Position numbers and translations under genes: made by a program. Shown piece after piece: positions 1-12,309 of a DNA stretch of 64,000 nucleotides. Positions within the stretch are counted from its first letter, which is position 1, and the number at the start of each line of letters is the position of its first letter. The notes beneath the pieces were generated by a model. The model saw only the letters and a program-made list of their open reading frames with translations. It was not told the origin of the DNA and searched no databases. Source of the stretch: Chamaelirium japonicum (lineage: Eukaryota > Streptophyta > Magnoliopsida > Liliales > Melanthiaceae). The stretch lies in NCBI GenBank assembly GCA_947650365.1, contig OX393549.1:96702014-96766013 (forward strand), given 5' to 3'.

Positions 1-662
1 ATTGAGTTACAGTAGATGTTAGAAAGGTGATGCAATTTGTCAGGACCTTGAAACCATGATATGAACTCATCATACCAGTGTTGACATTATAAGCGTACCA
101 CAAGCTTTGATTCCATTACTTATCCATCCTATTTAACATCTGTATAGTTTTCGGCACCAGTGCCATCACCACCCCCCTCCCACCCATAATTGGTTCTCTA
201 TTCATAGTGCATTAAATAGCTGTATCAAGGTGCAAACGGTTGCTTTTACAATTCAATTATTTGTTCCCGAACACCATTCATGGATAGTGGTTTATATCAC
301 CATTATTTGGTTAGACATGACTAATCTTGATTTTCTATGGGTCATGGTAGGCAATGTTTCTAAGCATGCGAAACTCACTTTCTCAAGTCAACAAGCTTTT
401 GAGGCATGATGCTCAAAAAGAGTACTTTAGGCTGTATTTTGATGCTAAAAAAATTACACCATGACTCCTTAAGTAATTATAGAGCATGATTGTTACTTGT
501 GATCTGAATAAAATTGTATTTTGCATTGTTTGTTTGCCTTGTTCGTTTGCCCAATGGAGTATGAGGCGGATTATAGAGTGGGTTTTTTTGCGCTTGGATT
601 GGAAAGGTGGGATTGAGTTGATCATGTAGGGTGAGAGATCTCGATGGATAGAGATTTTCTGG
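1..662. repeat. Direct repeat, copy A (ACC intron 1)
   Basis: This stretch is repeated almost exactly at 6936-7600; I count about 17 differences in 662 bases, or roughly 97% identity. It lies in the intron just upstream of the first coding ACC exon, so it marks a tandem duplication of the 5' part of that gene. Bases 663-1073 complete the intron and are not repeated elsewhere in the window. Confidence 0.9.
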
Positions 663-1073
663 AGTTACTTGTGAGATGGGCATGTGAGGAGAGTGATACT
701 CGGGAGTTTGGCGTAGGATGGACACATAGGAAGAGACTACATACGCAGGACAAGGAAGGGATGAAGTCCTGCATTGCATCCTACAAACACGGAAGTCGGT
801 TTTCTTGACATTGAAACAAAACTTTTAGAGATAGAAACAGATTTTTTCAACTCTGACTTGGAACACCAAAACTCTTGATTACTGCTGGAATGGGAATAAA
901 AAAACTCATTTTAACTAGTTAAACAGATATGTGTATGTTCTAAATCTTCCTAAATATATAATGGAATAAATGATCCAATATTTTGTTTTGGATGGGCATA
1001 CAAGTGTCGGCTTATATCCTTTCCTTAGTTAAAAATGCCCACTTTTGTTGATTGTATTGTTTTGCCCATGCAG

Positions 1074-4000
1074 CATATCTGAAGGCCAAAAGGGCCTAGT
1101 TATGGCAGAAGCTTTGCGTATGAATGGGATTGTGAATGGAATGGTTCAAGTCAAACATGCAGCTACAATGTCAGAAGTCGGTGACTTCTGCATGTCTCTT
1201 GGTGGGAAGAAACCTATCCACAGTATATTGGTTGCAAATAATGGAATGGCAGCAGTTAAATTTATGCGTAGCATCAGGACATGGTCTTATGAAACCTTTG
1301 GAACAGAGAAGGCGATTCTTTTGGTTGCCATGGCAACGCCGGAAGACTTGAGAATAAATGCAGAACACATTAGAATTGCGGATCAATTTGTGGAAGTTCC
1401 TGGTGGAACCAACAACAATAACTATGCTAATGTCCAGCTCATTGTTGAGGTTGGTTCTATAACTTTTGTTTACCTTGTGTGTGATGGTTTTTATGAGAAT
1501 AATCACTTGAATGGTGATTGAAACATCACAGATGGCAGAGATAACTCATGTCTCTGCTGTTTGGCCTGGTTGGGGCCATGCATCAGAGAATCCTGAGCTT
1601 CCAGATGCATTGGATGCAAAGGGAATAATATTTCTTGGACCTCCAGCTTCTTCGATGGCAGCACTAGGTGATAAAATCGGTTCTTCTCTCATTGCTCAAG
1701 CAGCAGGAGTACCAACCCTTCCATGGAGTGGCTCACATGTAAGCCTCATTTTACGTTGGTTTATCTTTTCATCATAGTAAGTCATTCACTCGCACTTTTC
1801 CCCCCTTTTCATGTAAGTATTGTGCATTGTTTAAAATGGTCTTCTAGGTGAAAATTCCACCAGAAAGTTGTTTGGATTCTATTCCTGAGGATATCTATAG
1901 GGAAGCTTGTGTTTATACAACCGAGGAGGCAGTGGCTAGTTGTCAAGTGGTGGGCTACCCAGCCATGATCAAGGCATCTTGGGGTGGTGGTGGTAAAGGC
2001 ATAAGAAAGGTATGTGTCACACCCGATATCAATACATTTTGTGTTTCTCTCCCCCAACTTGCATTGGCAAAATTGAACTTAAACAAAATGCTTATTTAAG
2101 AAACAATGATTTATGTCCTTGTCTTTTCAGCATCTATAATGTAAAGCCAATATAGAGAAATGTCATATATCAATGCCTACTCGACATAAATCGATGCAAA
2201 TTACAACGTAGGTAATCTTCCAGATTTGCTTCTTGCATAAGAGAAGCGAGCATGAACCCAAGGAGCTCAAATAAAAGCACATAGAAAAAGAATGAGCATT
2301 ACGGTAGTAAATTCCTACATAGTGCACATCTCCCTCTACGTATGCCTTTTGGGGAATCTGCATCTCTAGGAATTTGAGAGAAAGAAGTACCACCATATAT
2401 AGCAATGTCTAAGAACTTCATCAAAGATTAAGGCATACTTCCTAGGAGCTTAGTTCTGTTGACCCAAGATATATCAATCTTCCGACCCAAGATATATCAA
2501 TCTTCCAGTCTTGGTCCACAATAAGGACATCATTGAAGAAGGTCCAGAAATCTTCTTAAAACAAGGAGGCCCTTGCCTGTATTTCCTTAAAAGTGGCCAC
2601 CACGATAAACTTGGCAATCACGAGAAGGATGAGTATTTTATGATCTCGCACGACATTACCAATCTTAGGGGTCCGCATTAGTCAACGAGCATTTGTCAAA
2701 GTTGGATCTTGACACCAGGGGCTTCCATACAGACGTGATAAACTGGAAAAAATATATTATCATGATCTAGCACAAGGCAATGATTTTATTAATCTTTAAT
2801 TACCTTGTGAAAGAACCTACATTGATGCAAGTGATACTTTTTTTGATTATGTCATCTTTCTTGCTCGACTTACACTTGATTTTCCTGCTTATTTTAATAC
2901 TTTCTTTCTTCCTGTTTTGGAAAGGAGGTTCATTTTTAAAATTTTATGAATATTGAGCTCTTTGTTCCTTTGCAGTGTAGATGTATTCTTTGGTTTTATT
3001 GCGTGTGATAGCGTCTAAATTATGATCAACTCATTTGTTAATTGTTAGGTTCATAATGATGATGAAGTTAGAGCCCTTTTCAAGCAAGTGCAGGGTGAAG
3101 TTCCTGGTTCTCCAATATTTATCATGAAGGTTGCATCACACGTAAGGGCTCTCTCAAGATCCTATACTACTGAAATTTTACCGTAATTTGTTCCCATTTG
3201 ATTGATGAATGAGTTTGTCTAATGATCAGGCCCTCATAAAGTATATACTTTCTCCTATTGCATGTTAAAATATTTAAAACACATTTAACTGTTACTATTA
3301 GCCAAAGCAAAAGAAATTGAGTGGTGACTGGGAGCTGGCGATAGAGCTGTTGAGTGTTTTCTTGTGAATGGATGTTGTTTATAGAGCAACCTATGCTTGG
3401 ATATATAATTGTGAGGAGTTACAGTCTAATGTTTGTTTCAATATGTTAGCCTAAAGAAAATAAAATATGTATATTTTTATTTGACATGCAGGAAAGTTCT
3501 CATAGTGCTGTTGCAATTATCTGCGATTTCTAGTTGACCTCTTCTTAGTCTTTGTTCCCTTCTTGTAGAGCCGGCATTTAGAAGTTCAGTTACTCTGCGA
3601 CCAACATGGCAATGTCTCTGCCCTGCACAGTCGAGATTGCAGTGTTCAAAGACGACATCAAAAGGTGAGTTTCCTCCATAGTTACCAAATCGGGCGTTTT
3701 TTTGAAAAAAACGAATATAGAACGCGTATCGATCCGAAGACGTAGTAAACAGGAAAAAAACTCGTTTTTTTGAAAAAAAACTTCCGCACGCGTTTTATAC
3801 GCGTTTAAAATGGAAAAAACGTGTATAAAACACGTATAAAACACATCGGGTTTGGTCCGGGTTTAAATTGGGTTTGGGTTTTATTTTATTCGTGCTTAAT
3901 AAACGCATATGCTATATGTTTTGAACTTTTGATTACTTAATGTTGGAAAATGACGTATATACATACTTGGTATAATTTTTAAGATTTTTTTTTTGTTTTT

Positions 4001-5079
4001 TCTGATGTTTTCCCGTTTTTTTTCCCGTTTTCATCGTATCTTTCTGATTTTTTCCTTTGCCGTTTTTTTCCCGTTTTCCGACTTGGTAACTATGGTTTCC
4101 TCAAGCTACCTTCAATATTTTACCATCTGTGTGATTATTTCTGGATTTTTTTGAAGATCTCTATATTTGTCCCACTAGGGTTTCTTCTGTTAAGATATGG
4201 TTTCATTTGGTAGAAGTTGTCTAAAATGACTGGTTCATCTTACAGTAGGGACCCACCCTTGTGTTCATTTTTGTCAGAACTTTCTGGCTAGCTTATTGAG
4301 ATTTTTCTTGATGTCCAACAGATTATAGAGGAGGGTCCAATCACGGTAGCACCTCTTGAGACAGTGAAGCATCTTGAGCAGGCTGCAAGGAGGCTTGCCA
4401 AGTGTGTAAACTATGTTGGTGCTGCTACAGTGGAGTATCTGTACAGTATGGAAACTGGTGAATACTATTTCCTAGAACTAAACCCACGATTACAGGTTTG
4501 TTTGATTTTTCTGCTACACTTTGGCTCGTACAAAATCTTTCTTCTCTTTCTTAAAAGAAGTCCTTTTCAGGTGGAGCATCCTGTCACTGAGTGGATAGCT
4601 GAAATAAATTTACCAGCAGCTCAAGTTGCTGTGGGGATGGGAATACCTCTTTGGCAAATCCCAGGTACGAAAAGTTTTTAAAAGATGCTTAGTGGAAGGT
4701 TTATTTATATTCTATTGTGCGGTTTACTCTTGCTTTATATGCTTCTAATCTCTAGAAATTAGACGCTTCTATGGAATGGAGCATGGTGGTGGGTATGATG
4801 CTTGGAAGAAGACATCTACTGTTGCAACTCCGTTTGATTTTGATAAAGCAGAATCTGTGAGGCCAAAAGGCCATTGTGTAGCTGTGCGTGTAACTAGTGA
4901 GGACCCAGATGATGGTTTCAAGCCTACTAGTGGGAAAGTGCAGGTGAGATTTAACCCGCATGGGAGGGTGCTTACAATGCCATAGACATAGGTTAATGAA
5001 TTTAAGCTTGATTGATCGGTTACTGCAGGAGCTGAGTTTTAAAAGCAAGCCAAATGTATGGGCTTACTTCTCTGTCAAG
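1074..5079 (+). CDS. ACC1: Homomeric acetyl-CoA carboxylase, biotin-carboxylase region only (partial gene)
   Basis: Eukaryotic-type acetyl-CoA carboxylase makes malonyl-CoA from acetyl-CoA; this N-terminal part carboxylates biotin using ATP. Nine exons read without a break: 1074-1449 (ATG at 1102), 1532-1738, 1848-2009, 3049-3141, 3569-3664, 4322-4495, 4571-4664, 4756-4943 and 5029-5079, together 471 codons. All have GT-AG borders. Visible motifs are [16 protein letters not shown], the ATP-grasp glycine loop [10 protein letters not shown], and [13 protein letters not shown]. Plant ACC is about 2,250 residues, so the end of the carboxylase domain, the biotin carrier and the carboxyltransferase are absent: after 5079 no further exon is found before a new ACC leader begins near 5484. 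The family assignment is very firm. That the copy is truncated rather than a working gene is inferred; a misassembly is the main alternative. Confidence 0.93.
2461..2506. repeat. Two tandem 23-bp units in ACC intron
   Basis: The unit GACCCAAGATATATCAATCT plus TCC occurs twice back to back inside the long ACC intron 2010-3048. The rest of that intron holds no exon that I can recognise. Confidence 0.8.
3677..4094. mobile_element. hAT-type MITE in ACC intron
   Basis: The ends are inverted repeats: CATAGTTACCAAATCGG on the left and the complement of CATAGTTACCAAGTCGG on the right. The element is flanked by a perfect 8-bp duplication GTTTCCTC (3669-3676 and 4095-4102), which is the hAT signature. 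It is 418 bp, AT-rich, has no coding capacity and contains internal self-similar stretches around ACGCGTTT. The insertion lies only five bases past the GT donor dinucleotide that ends the exon at 3664. Confidence 0.88.
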
Positions 5080-5482
5080 GTTCGTCCTATAAACAATGCT
5101 ATGGGTTGATCATTTTAATTTTAGCTACATAACATATTATCTTTGTTTTAAGAAGGGGACATCAAATCCCTTTGCATTGGATATGCAGTATCTTATAGTA
5201 GTGACTGATTTACAGCCTATCCCTTTTAAAATTCCTTCTTTTTGTTGGTCATGTATTTATAACTTATAAGCACACTGATAGGTCTGCCTGCCATTGGGCC
5301 ATTTAGGTTCCACTAAATGTCCTTTCTTCCCAAAAGTTTCCATGGCCAAAAATTCAACACTAAATCATCAAGCTTCAGCATCTAATTGAGATACTTAGGA
5401 GTTTAGTCAAGCTTCAACACTAATTGAGATACTTAGGAGATACAAAAATTCAACACTAAATCATCAAGCTTCAACACTAAAT

Positions 5483-5483
<1 letters not shown>
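5080..5483. other. Junction region with interleaved short repeats
   Basis: This non-coding stretch joins truncated ACC copy 1 to the leader of copy 2. It holds two copies of a roughly 30-bp AATTCAACACTAAATCATCA-type unit (about 5347 and 5445) and two copies of CTAATTGAGATACTTAGGAG (about 5382 and 5421). These repeats are candidates for the recombination or slippage that made the junction. No exon is seen. Confidence 0.6.
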
Positions 5484-5517
<34 letters not shown>

Positions 5518-5963
5518 CTCTGATGCTGAGTAATTCCAGCTCTGCAGTGCTGGCCCCGATTCTGTCCACCCAAAACGGAGGGAAGAGTAGTGGGTGATCG
5601 GCGCCACACCCAACTCGCAGTCAAGTCAAAGCCCGCAGCCGTCCCCTTCTCGTTTTCAAATTCCAAAACGCAAACCCTTCAGGATTTTCTTTTAGGAAAA
5701 GAGGAGATCCCCCGTATGGGTTGCGATGGGTATGTGGAGCCACTCCAGCCGTGGGATCTTTCCCGGGTCCTGGTCGATCCGAGAGCGAGGCTGAAGGGGT
5801 GGAATCGGGAGAGAGGGGAAGGCCTGTGGGGCGCTTGAATGGGATCGGATGGGAGTAGTTGGGGGACTGCTACTGCTCTCCCCCCCTCCTACCAATGGAA
5901 TGAGAAGTGAAGGAGGGACCGGTCAGGTATCACGTGGAGCTTCCATACCTTTTAGAACCTGTT

Positions 5964-6003
<40 letters not shown>

Positions 6004-6131
6004 TGATCATCTGGGGATTTGGGGTCATGGGTCCTTCGCAATGATAGCAGAGGAGAGGAATCGGGCCGAATTCTGATCTGGGTTTTGCTTATTTTCGAAG
6101 ATCTTGGCCTTTCGGTGCTTTTTGCAGATGT
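5484..6131 (+). promoter_or_regulatory. Promoter/leader exon of second ACC copy
   Basis: This is a GC-richer region with two CT microsatellites (about 5486-5515 and 5965-6000), typical of plant 5' leaders. There is a CCAAT motif near 5891, a G-box CACGTG at 5931-5936 and a possible leader donor AT|GTGAGTTG near 6131. It lies directly upstream of the repeated intron 6936-7600, as expected for a non-coding first exon of ACC. No coding ACC exon follows before the Gypsy element, so this promoter has lost its gene body in the window. The transcription start is not determinable by eye. Confidence 0.5.
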
Positions 6132-6720
6132 GAGTTGACCAAAATTTCCTCCTTTTTTTTTTCGTTATCCACACAACCGTCCTGCGGTCGTGCTCTGGAA
6201 TTTGGCGTTTATATGTTTTTTTTTTGTTCTGTACTTGCTAGCATGGCTCTGGTTTCCTGGGGGGGTCTCTTTTTTGTTGTTTTTTTTGTACTATTATTGG
6301 GTTATACTGCCGATAGTTTTTCGAAGTGTTTATGATGGATTTTTGTGAATGAGCAAGTTTTTTTTCTTCTTTCAAATTCTTCTTCGGGTTGGAGATCTGA
6401 ATGGTTTGCCAAGGCAGTTAGCTTTTATTCGATTCTTGAGAGTATGCTTTCTCTGTTTATGTGTTTCATGATCGGCGTGGAGTGTAATTGAATCGGAAGT
6501 GCATACTTTTGTATTGGAGGAGCTGTGATGTAATATTAGAATTTTGAATGACATTGCTTGATTTCTGAACTCCCAGCCATTTTACATGGTCAGATTTCAC
6601 AAGTTTGTATGTTGGACTGATTCATATCATGCATTTGAATTGCGCATATTAGGCTTCGTGTAGGCCACTTGTTGCCTTTTTGATAATTATGTTGGGTTGT
6701 ACTTTGTGTTATTTATTTGT

Positions 6721-6833
6721 GTTGAGCGGTTAGTCCCACATCGGTAATGGGAGCGGAGATCGTTGTCTTCGTATACCTGATGTGCTATCTCCTTCCAAAA
6801 GGCCGATTCCCGGTGTGGGATTAACCACTCAAC
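6721..6833. mobile_element. Short inverted-repeat element (MITE-like)
   Basis: The arms 6721-6744 (GTTGAGCGGTTAGTCCCACA then TCGG) and 6810-6833 pair at about 20 of 24 positions. The flanks carry ATTTGT on both sides, offset by one base, so the target duplication is uncertain. It lies inside the first intron of ACC copy 2. Confidence 0.5.
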
Positions 6834-6935
6834 AATTTGTTTACTTGATTGTGTGTTGCTTTTATATTTTATGGCCATGTTATCATGTATGTTCCTTTAT
6901 CTTGGATAGTTTGAGAGAAGAGTTATATTATCTTC

Positions 6936-7600
6936 ATTGAGTTACAGTGGATGTTAGAAAGGTGATGCAATTTGTCAGGACCTTGAAACCATGATATGAA
7001 CTCATCATACCAGTGTTGACATTATAAGCGTACCACAAGCTTTGATTCCGTTACTTATCCATCCTATTTAACATCTGTATGGTTTTCGGCACCAACGCCA
7101 TCACCACCCCCCTCCCACCCATAATTGGTTCTCTATTCATAGTGCATTAAATAGCTGTATCAAGGTGCAAACGGTTGCTTTTATAATTCAATTATTTGTT
7201 CCCGAACACCATTCATGGATAGTGGTTTTATATCACCATTATTTGGTTAGACATGACTAATCTTGATTTTCTATGGGTCATGGTAGGCAATGTTTCTAAG
7301 CATGCAAAACTCACGTTCTCAAGTCAACAAGCTTTTGAGGCATGATGCTCAAAAAGAGTACTTTAGGCTGTATTTTGATACTAAAAAAATTACACCATGA
7401 CTCCTTAAGTAATTATAGAGCATGATTGTTACTTGTGATCTCAATAAAATTGTATTTTGCATTGTTTGTTTGCCTTGTTCGTTTGCCCAATGGAGTATGA
7501 GGCGGATTATAGAGTGGGTTTTTTTGCGCTTGGATTGGCAAGGTGGGATTGAGTTGAACATGTAGCGTGAGAGATTTCGATGGATAGAGAGATTTTCCGG
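6936..7600. repeat. Direct repeat, copy B (ACC intron 1)
   Basis: About 97% identical to bases 1-662. Identity stops at about 7600, exactly where the Gypsy element begins, so the second ACC copy is not continued in this window. The sequence right of the Gypsy element (15374 onward) does not match bases 663-1073. Confidence 0.9.
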
Positions 7601-7748
7601 TCAATAGCTCAATTGTTGACCACTTGGTTTAATTTGCGTTAGTTAACCATCACCCTCATGCATGAACAAGAATATTGAGCAAACACATCTTTATTGAATA
7701 GAACTTGAACTACAAAACGATTACAAGCGTTTCTCCCGTTCAACTACC

Positions 7749-9516
7749 CTAGTAGAACTTGCGCAGGTTGGTTGCATTCCACGGCCTTGCTAGCCCGTCG
7801 CCATCTTGAGTCTTCAAACGGTAGGCTCCATTCTTTCCCATACCATCAACGATGTATGGCCCTTCCCAGGTAGCTCCCAGCTTGTCACTTCCCAACTCCT
7901 TAGTATTATCGAAGACCTTCCGCATGACCAGGTCCCCTTCTTTGAAGATTCGCCTTCTGACTTTGCGGTCATACGCCCACTTAATGGCCTGATGATAGTT
8001 GGCTAAGCGCGCTCTCGCTCTTTCCCTCTTTTCTTCCAGCAGGTCTAGGCCATCAAACAGGAGTTTGTCATTCAGCTCCGGGTCGGCAGCTACGACTGTT
8101 CGCTGTGTTGGCACCAGTGTTTCCGTTGGCAGGACTGCTTCAGAGCCGTAGGTAAGGCTAAACGGGAACTCTCCCGTCGGTCGCTTCGGTGTCGTCCGAT
8201 AAGCCCATAGAACTCCGGGTAAAGCCTCTTCCCATAAACCCTTCTTCTGCTCCAGCTTCTTCTTCAGTATGTCTAGAATGGCGCGATTCGTCGACTCTGC
8301 TTACCCGTTGCTCTGAGGGTACCGCGGTGTAGAGAATAACAGCTTGATGTTACTGGCGCGCATTGACTCCGCATCGAATTGTCGCCCGTTGTCTACAACA
8401 AAAGCCCGCGGCAGTCCGAATCGACAGATGATGCTGCTCCATAAGAACTTTCCTACTTGAACTTCTCCAATCTTCAGCAAAGGAATTGCCTTCACCCACT
8501 TGGTGAAGTAGTCGGTGGCGACGAGGAGAAACTTCCTTCGGTTGGGCGACGTTGGGAAGGGGCCCAAAATATCCAACCCCCATTGTTGGAAGGGCCAAGG
8601 GCTGGATATTGGGTGCAGCTCTTCTGCCGGTTGGTGTATGGAGGGAGCATGCTTTTGTCATTGCAGACACCTCTTCACATACCCCTCCGCATCCGCTTCC
8701 ATGGTGGGGCCAGTAGTAGCCCTGCAGCTTTATCTTCCGCGCCAGAGATCTTCCTCCGGAGTGATTCCCGCATCCTCCTTCATGTACCTCCCTCATAATT
8801 TCTGCTGCTTGCTCCTTCGTGATGCATTTGAGGTACGGTCCACCGAACGAACGCTTGTATAGCTCGTCATCGATAAGGGTGTATCTTGGTGCATGCGTTT
8901 TGGCTCTCCGGGCATCATCGACGTCCTCCGGTAGTATCCCATCAAGTAGGTATTTCTTCATGTTGGCTACCCAATCAGCACCGGCCGCAATAGTATATGC
9001 TGTTTCGATGGCTTGCGTCCTCCCAGCCAGGTGACTATCTTTTGCGTGACCGGCTGTTCGGGGGTCAACGTGCACCTCGATGATGACTCTTTTTTCTTTG
9101 TCTTCTCCGAGTACCGATGCTAGATTAGCAAGGGCATCCGCTTGCTTGTTCTCCACTCTGGAGAACTGGTGGAAGTTTATGTTCTCGAACTTGGCGATCA
9201 GCTCCCCGATTAGCTTCAGGTAAGCTTGCATTCTTGCATCGCGGGCTTCGTATCTACCGGTAATCTTATTGATCACCAGTTGAGAGTGGCCGTAGACCTG
9301 TAAGCTGGTCACCCCCAGCGTTGCTGCCATCTCCAGTCCTGCCAGCATCGCCTCGTACTCAGCTTCGTTGTTCGTCGTCGGGAACAGTTGTCGCACTGAT
9401 TTTTCAAGCTTCGTTTGGTCAGGGGTTACTTGGACTACCCCCACACACTCCCGATCGCGCATGACGAGCCGTCCACGAACAATCTCCAGCCTTCTTCTCC
9501 GTCCTTCCCCTGTCAT
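7749..9516 (-). mobile_element. Gypsy second RNase H and integrase region
   Basis: The first part has NNEAEYEAMLAGLEMAATLG and a later ADALANLAS, the archaeal-type RNase H seen in Tat elements. It is followed by an integrase zinc-binding-like segment, the integrase core (MDILGPFPTSPNRRKFLLVA, FVVDNGRQFD) and a C-terminal domain ending near 7749. Part of the fossil Gypsy element. Confidence 0.82.
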
Positions 9517-9671
9517 GTTGCCGCATCGACTCCCACGGGTCGACCGACAGCTACCGACAGGTCTTCTAACGTCTCTGGCACCGTTGCAGTGTCTTCCGCC
9601 GGGAAATCACTGAGGAAGTCTGCAAGTGCTTGGCCCTTGATTGCTTTCCGAGGTACGTACCGAGGGCCAAA

Positions 9672-10966
9672 CTATTGCAGCTCCGCTGCCCACTTGCTTA
9701 GCCGACCTGCTCGAGTAGAGTTGTCCAGTACTTCCTTCAGAGGGTGCTCGGTGATGACCTCGATGGGGTGGGCGACGAAGTACGGGCGAAGTCTCCTTGA
9801 CACATACACTAATGCTAGGGCCACTTGCTCGATCCGCGCGTACCTAGTTTCAGCCGATGTCATGATGCGGCTGACATAGTAGACAGGCCTCTCCACTCCT
9901 TCACGTTCGCATATCAGTACAGCGTTGATTGCTGCCTTCGATACCGAAAGATATACCCCCAGCGTTGCACCAGGCTGGGGGCTGTCAAGATAGGGGGTTG
10001 GCCAAGGTACGTCTTCAGCTCCTGAAATGCTTTTTCGTAGCGTTGGTCCCAGTCGAAAGGTGCAAGCTTGCTCAACCTTTCGAACAGGGGCCGACACCGG
10101 TCTGAGGACTTGGATATAAAGCGGTTGAGGGCGTTGATCCGTCCAGTCAGCTTCTGGACTTCCTTTCGTGACTTGGGTGACGGCATCTCCTCCAAAGCTC
10201 GGATCTGCTCAGGGTTGGCCTCGATCCCCCGTCGGGTGACCAAGTAACCCAGAAATTTTCCCGACGTCACGCCGAAGGCGCACTTGGCCGGGTTCAACTT
10301 CATGCTATACCTCCGCAGGGTTGCGAAGGTTTCCTCCAGGTCTTGCATATGCGCCTCCTTCGCCTGGCTCTTCACAAGTAAGTCATCGATGTAGACCTCC
10401 ACGTTCCTTCCAATTTGGTCGACGAACATCTTATTCACCAGCCTTTGGTACGTCGCCCACGCATTCTTCAACCCGAATGGCATCATCTTGTAGTAGTAGA
10501 GCCCTCGACCCGTGACGAAGGTCGTGTGCTCCTGGTCCTCTGGATTCATGGGGATTTGGTGATAGCCCGAGTACCCGTCCATGAAAGAGAGCCTCTCGTG
10601 TCCCGCCGTTGAATCTACCAGGGTATCGATGCGTGGTAGCGGGTAGCTGTCCTTCGGGCATGCCTAGTTGAGGTTTGTGAAATCGATACAGACCCGTATG
10701 GCTACAGACTTCTTGGGGACGGCGACCACGTTAGCGATCCACTTCGGGTATCGAGCCTCTCGTATGATGCCCGCTCGTAACAACTTTTCTACCTCCACGT
10801 TGACAGTTGCTGCTTTCTCCGGCGCTAGCGACCGGGGCTTCTGGCGTACAGGTGCAACTCCTTCTCGAATGTTGAGGTGGTGGCAGGCTACCTCGGGGTG
10901 GATGCCTGGCATGTCTTCAACTGACCATGTGAACACATCCTGGTTTGCCTTGAGAAATGTCGTCAT
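9672..10966 (-). mobile_element. Gypsy reverse transcriptase and RNase H region
   Basis: The reverse-transcriptase core shows YSGYHQIPMNPEDQ, TFVTGRGLYYYKMMPFGLKN and VEVYIDDLLVKS (the YIDD active-site box). The first RNase H follows with DNSTRAGRLSKWAAELQ near its end. Part of the fossil Gypsy element. Confidence 0.85.
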
Positions 10967-10990
10967 AGCCTCGGCATGATGCTTTGGCAG

Positions 10991-12208
10991 CTACGACCCG
11001 AGAAAGGTTATCTTCGGATGACCCGCTTCTCCTAAGTCCACGGGCATAATCGGCTCAACGACAGGTAACTCCTCCCACTCCGTGTTTAGGTCTGTCATTG
11101 ACTTCTTCGACTCGTCCGATTCTTTAGATTCAACCGGTCGGTCGGTCTTCTGCGGGTGCGCTGACCCGTTCAGCTCTTTACCTTCAGCTGACAGGTCAGT
11201 CTCCATCGGGTCGCTCGGATCAGTTAGCTCTTTAAGTTCAGCTAACTGACCAGCCCTCTTCAAGTTCCTCGACGCAGTCAGTTCCTTACGTTCAACTGAC
11301 TGGTCGGTCTTCTTTGAGTTTTCCAACGCCATCAGTTCTTTAAGTCCAACTGACAGGTCGGTCTTCAGTAGGTCCCCTGACACAGTCAGTTCTTTATGTT
11401 CAACTGATAGGTCGGTCTTCAGCAGGTCCCCCGACACTATAAGTTCTTTAAGTTCAACTGACAGGTCGGTCTTCTGAAGGGCTTGGCCTCCTCGTGCTCC
11501 TACGCTTGATCCGGTGAGGTGCTGAAACGTTGGAGTTTCTTGACTCCGCTTCGTAATCCAGAGGTTGAGGATGTCCAACTCAGCTCCGTCTTCACCTGGT
11601 TCTCCTCCCTCGATTTGGCACATTGTCTTCAGATGGATGGCGCTAAGCTCGCACTTTGCGGCCGAGGACTGGTCACCTCGAATGCTCATCACGCCCTTGT
11701 CGGTCCAAAACTTCACTACCTGGTAGGCCGACGAGCGGACCGCATCCAAGTGGTGGAGCCACGGTTTTCCAATGATGATGTTGTACGCCGAGTGGGCTTC
11801 AATCACAATGAATCGGGTAAGATTGGTGAGATGCCCTGTTGTGATCGGGAGAGAGATCTCACCAACCACCCTGGCAGCCTCTCCCGTGAAGCCAGTTATC
11901 TTCGACAACGATTCAGTCATCTGCCCGCGATCTAGCTGCATGGCGTCGAAGGCGCTGAGAAAGAGTACATCTACCGAACTCCCGGCATCGACCAGAATTT
12001 TCTTCTCCAGGCAATTTACTATCTGCAGCCGTATAACCAGAGGATGGTTGTGAGGCCTCTCTATCCCGACCAGATCAGCCGTCGAAAACTGTATTGCAGC
12101 TTCCACTCTTGGCTCGGGGCGAATGACGGGGTCGAGCACCACATGGTGAACTTGCCTTGCTTTCTCTATGCGCCACACCTGACGATCAACGGAGTTTGAT
12201 GATGGCAC
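10991..12208 (-). mobile_element. Gypsy protease region with long repeat tail
   Basis: The N-terminal half carries the aspartic-protease signature ILVDAGSSVDVLFLSAF and is the gag-pol protease of the fossil. The C-terminal half is a run of about seven 20-residue units related to KTDLSVELKELTVSGDLL, which is unusual for this position. Part of the Gypsy fossil. Confidence 0.8.
11090..11480 (-). repeat. About seven degenerate 60-bp units in Gypsy
   Basis: On the plus strand the units share CAACTGACAGGTCGGTCTTC followed by a variable part and GTTCTTTAAGTT. They encode the acidic/lysine-rich 20-residue repeats next to the protease. Confidence 0.8.
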
Positions 12209-12309
12209 AGGGCCATGGTACCCGTAGACTGCGTCTACCTCTCGGATCTGGTGTCTTTCTAGCGGAGGACCCGGTAAGCGCGGTGCCGTCGCCCCTCGCT
12301 GGACTTCCC

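Noticed and set aside
2163-2760. Minus-strand frames in the long ACC intron
   Set aside because: No domain or repeat family could be recognised; treated as intron sequence, though an old element fragment is possible.
5433-5895. Coding exons in the ACC leader region
   Set aside because: The short frames there are GC-rich and overlap on both strands without family similarity; a non-coding leader fits better.
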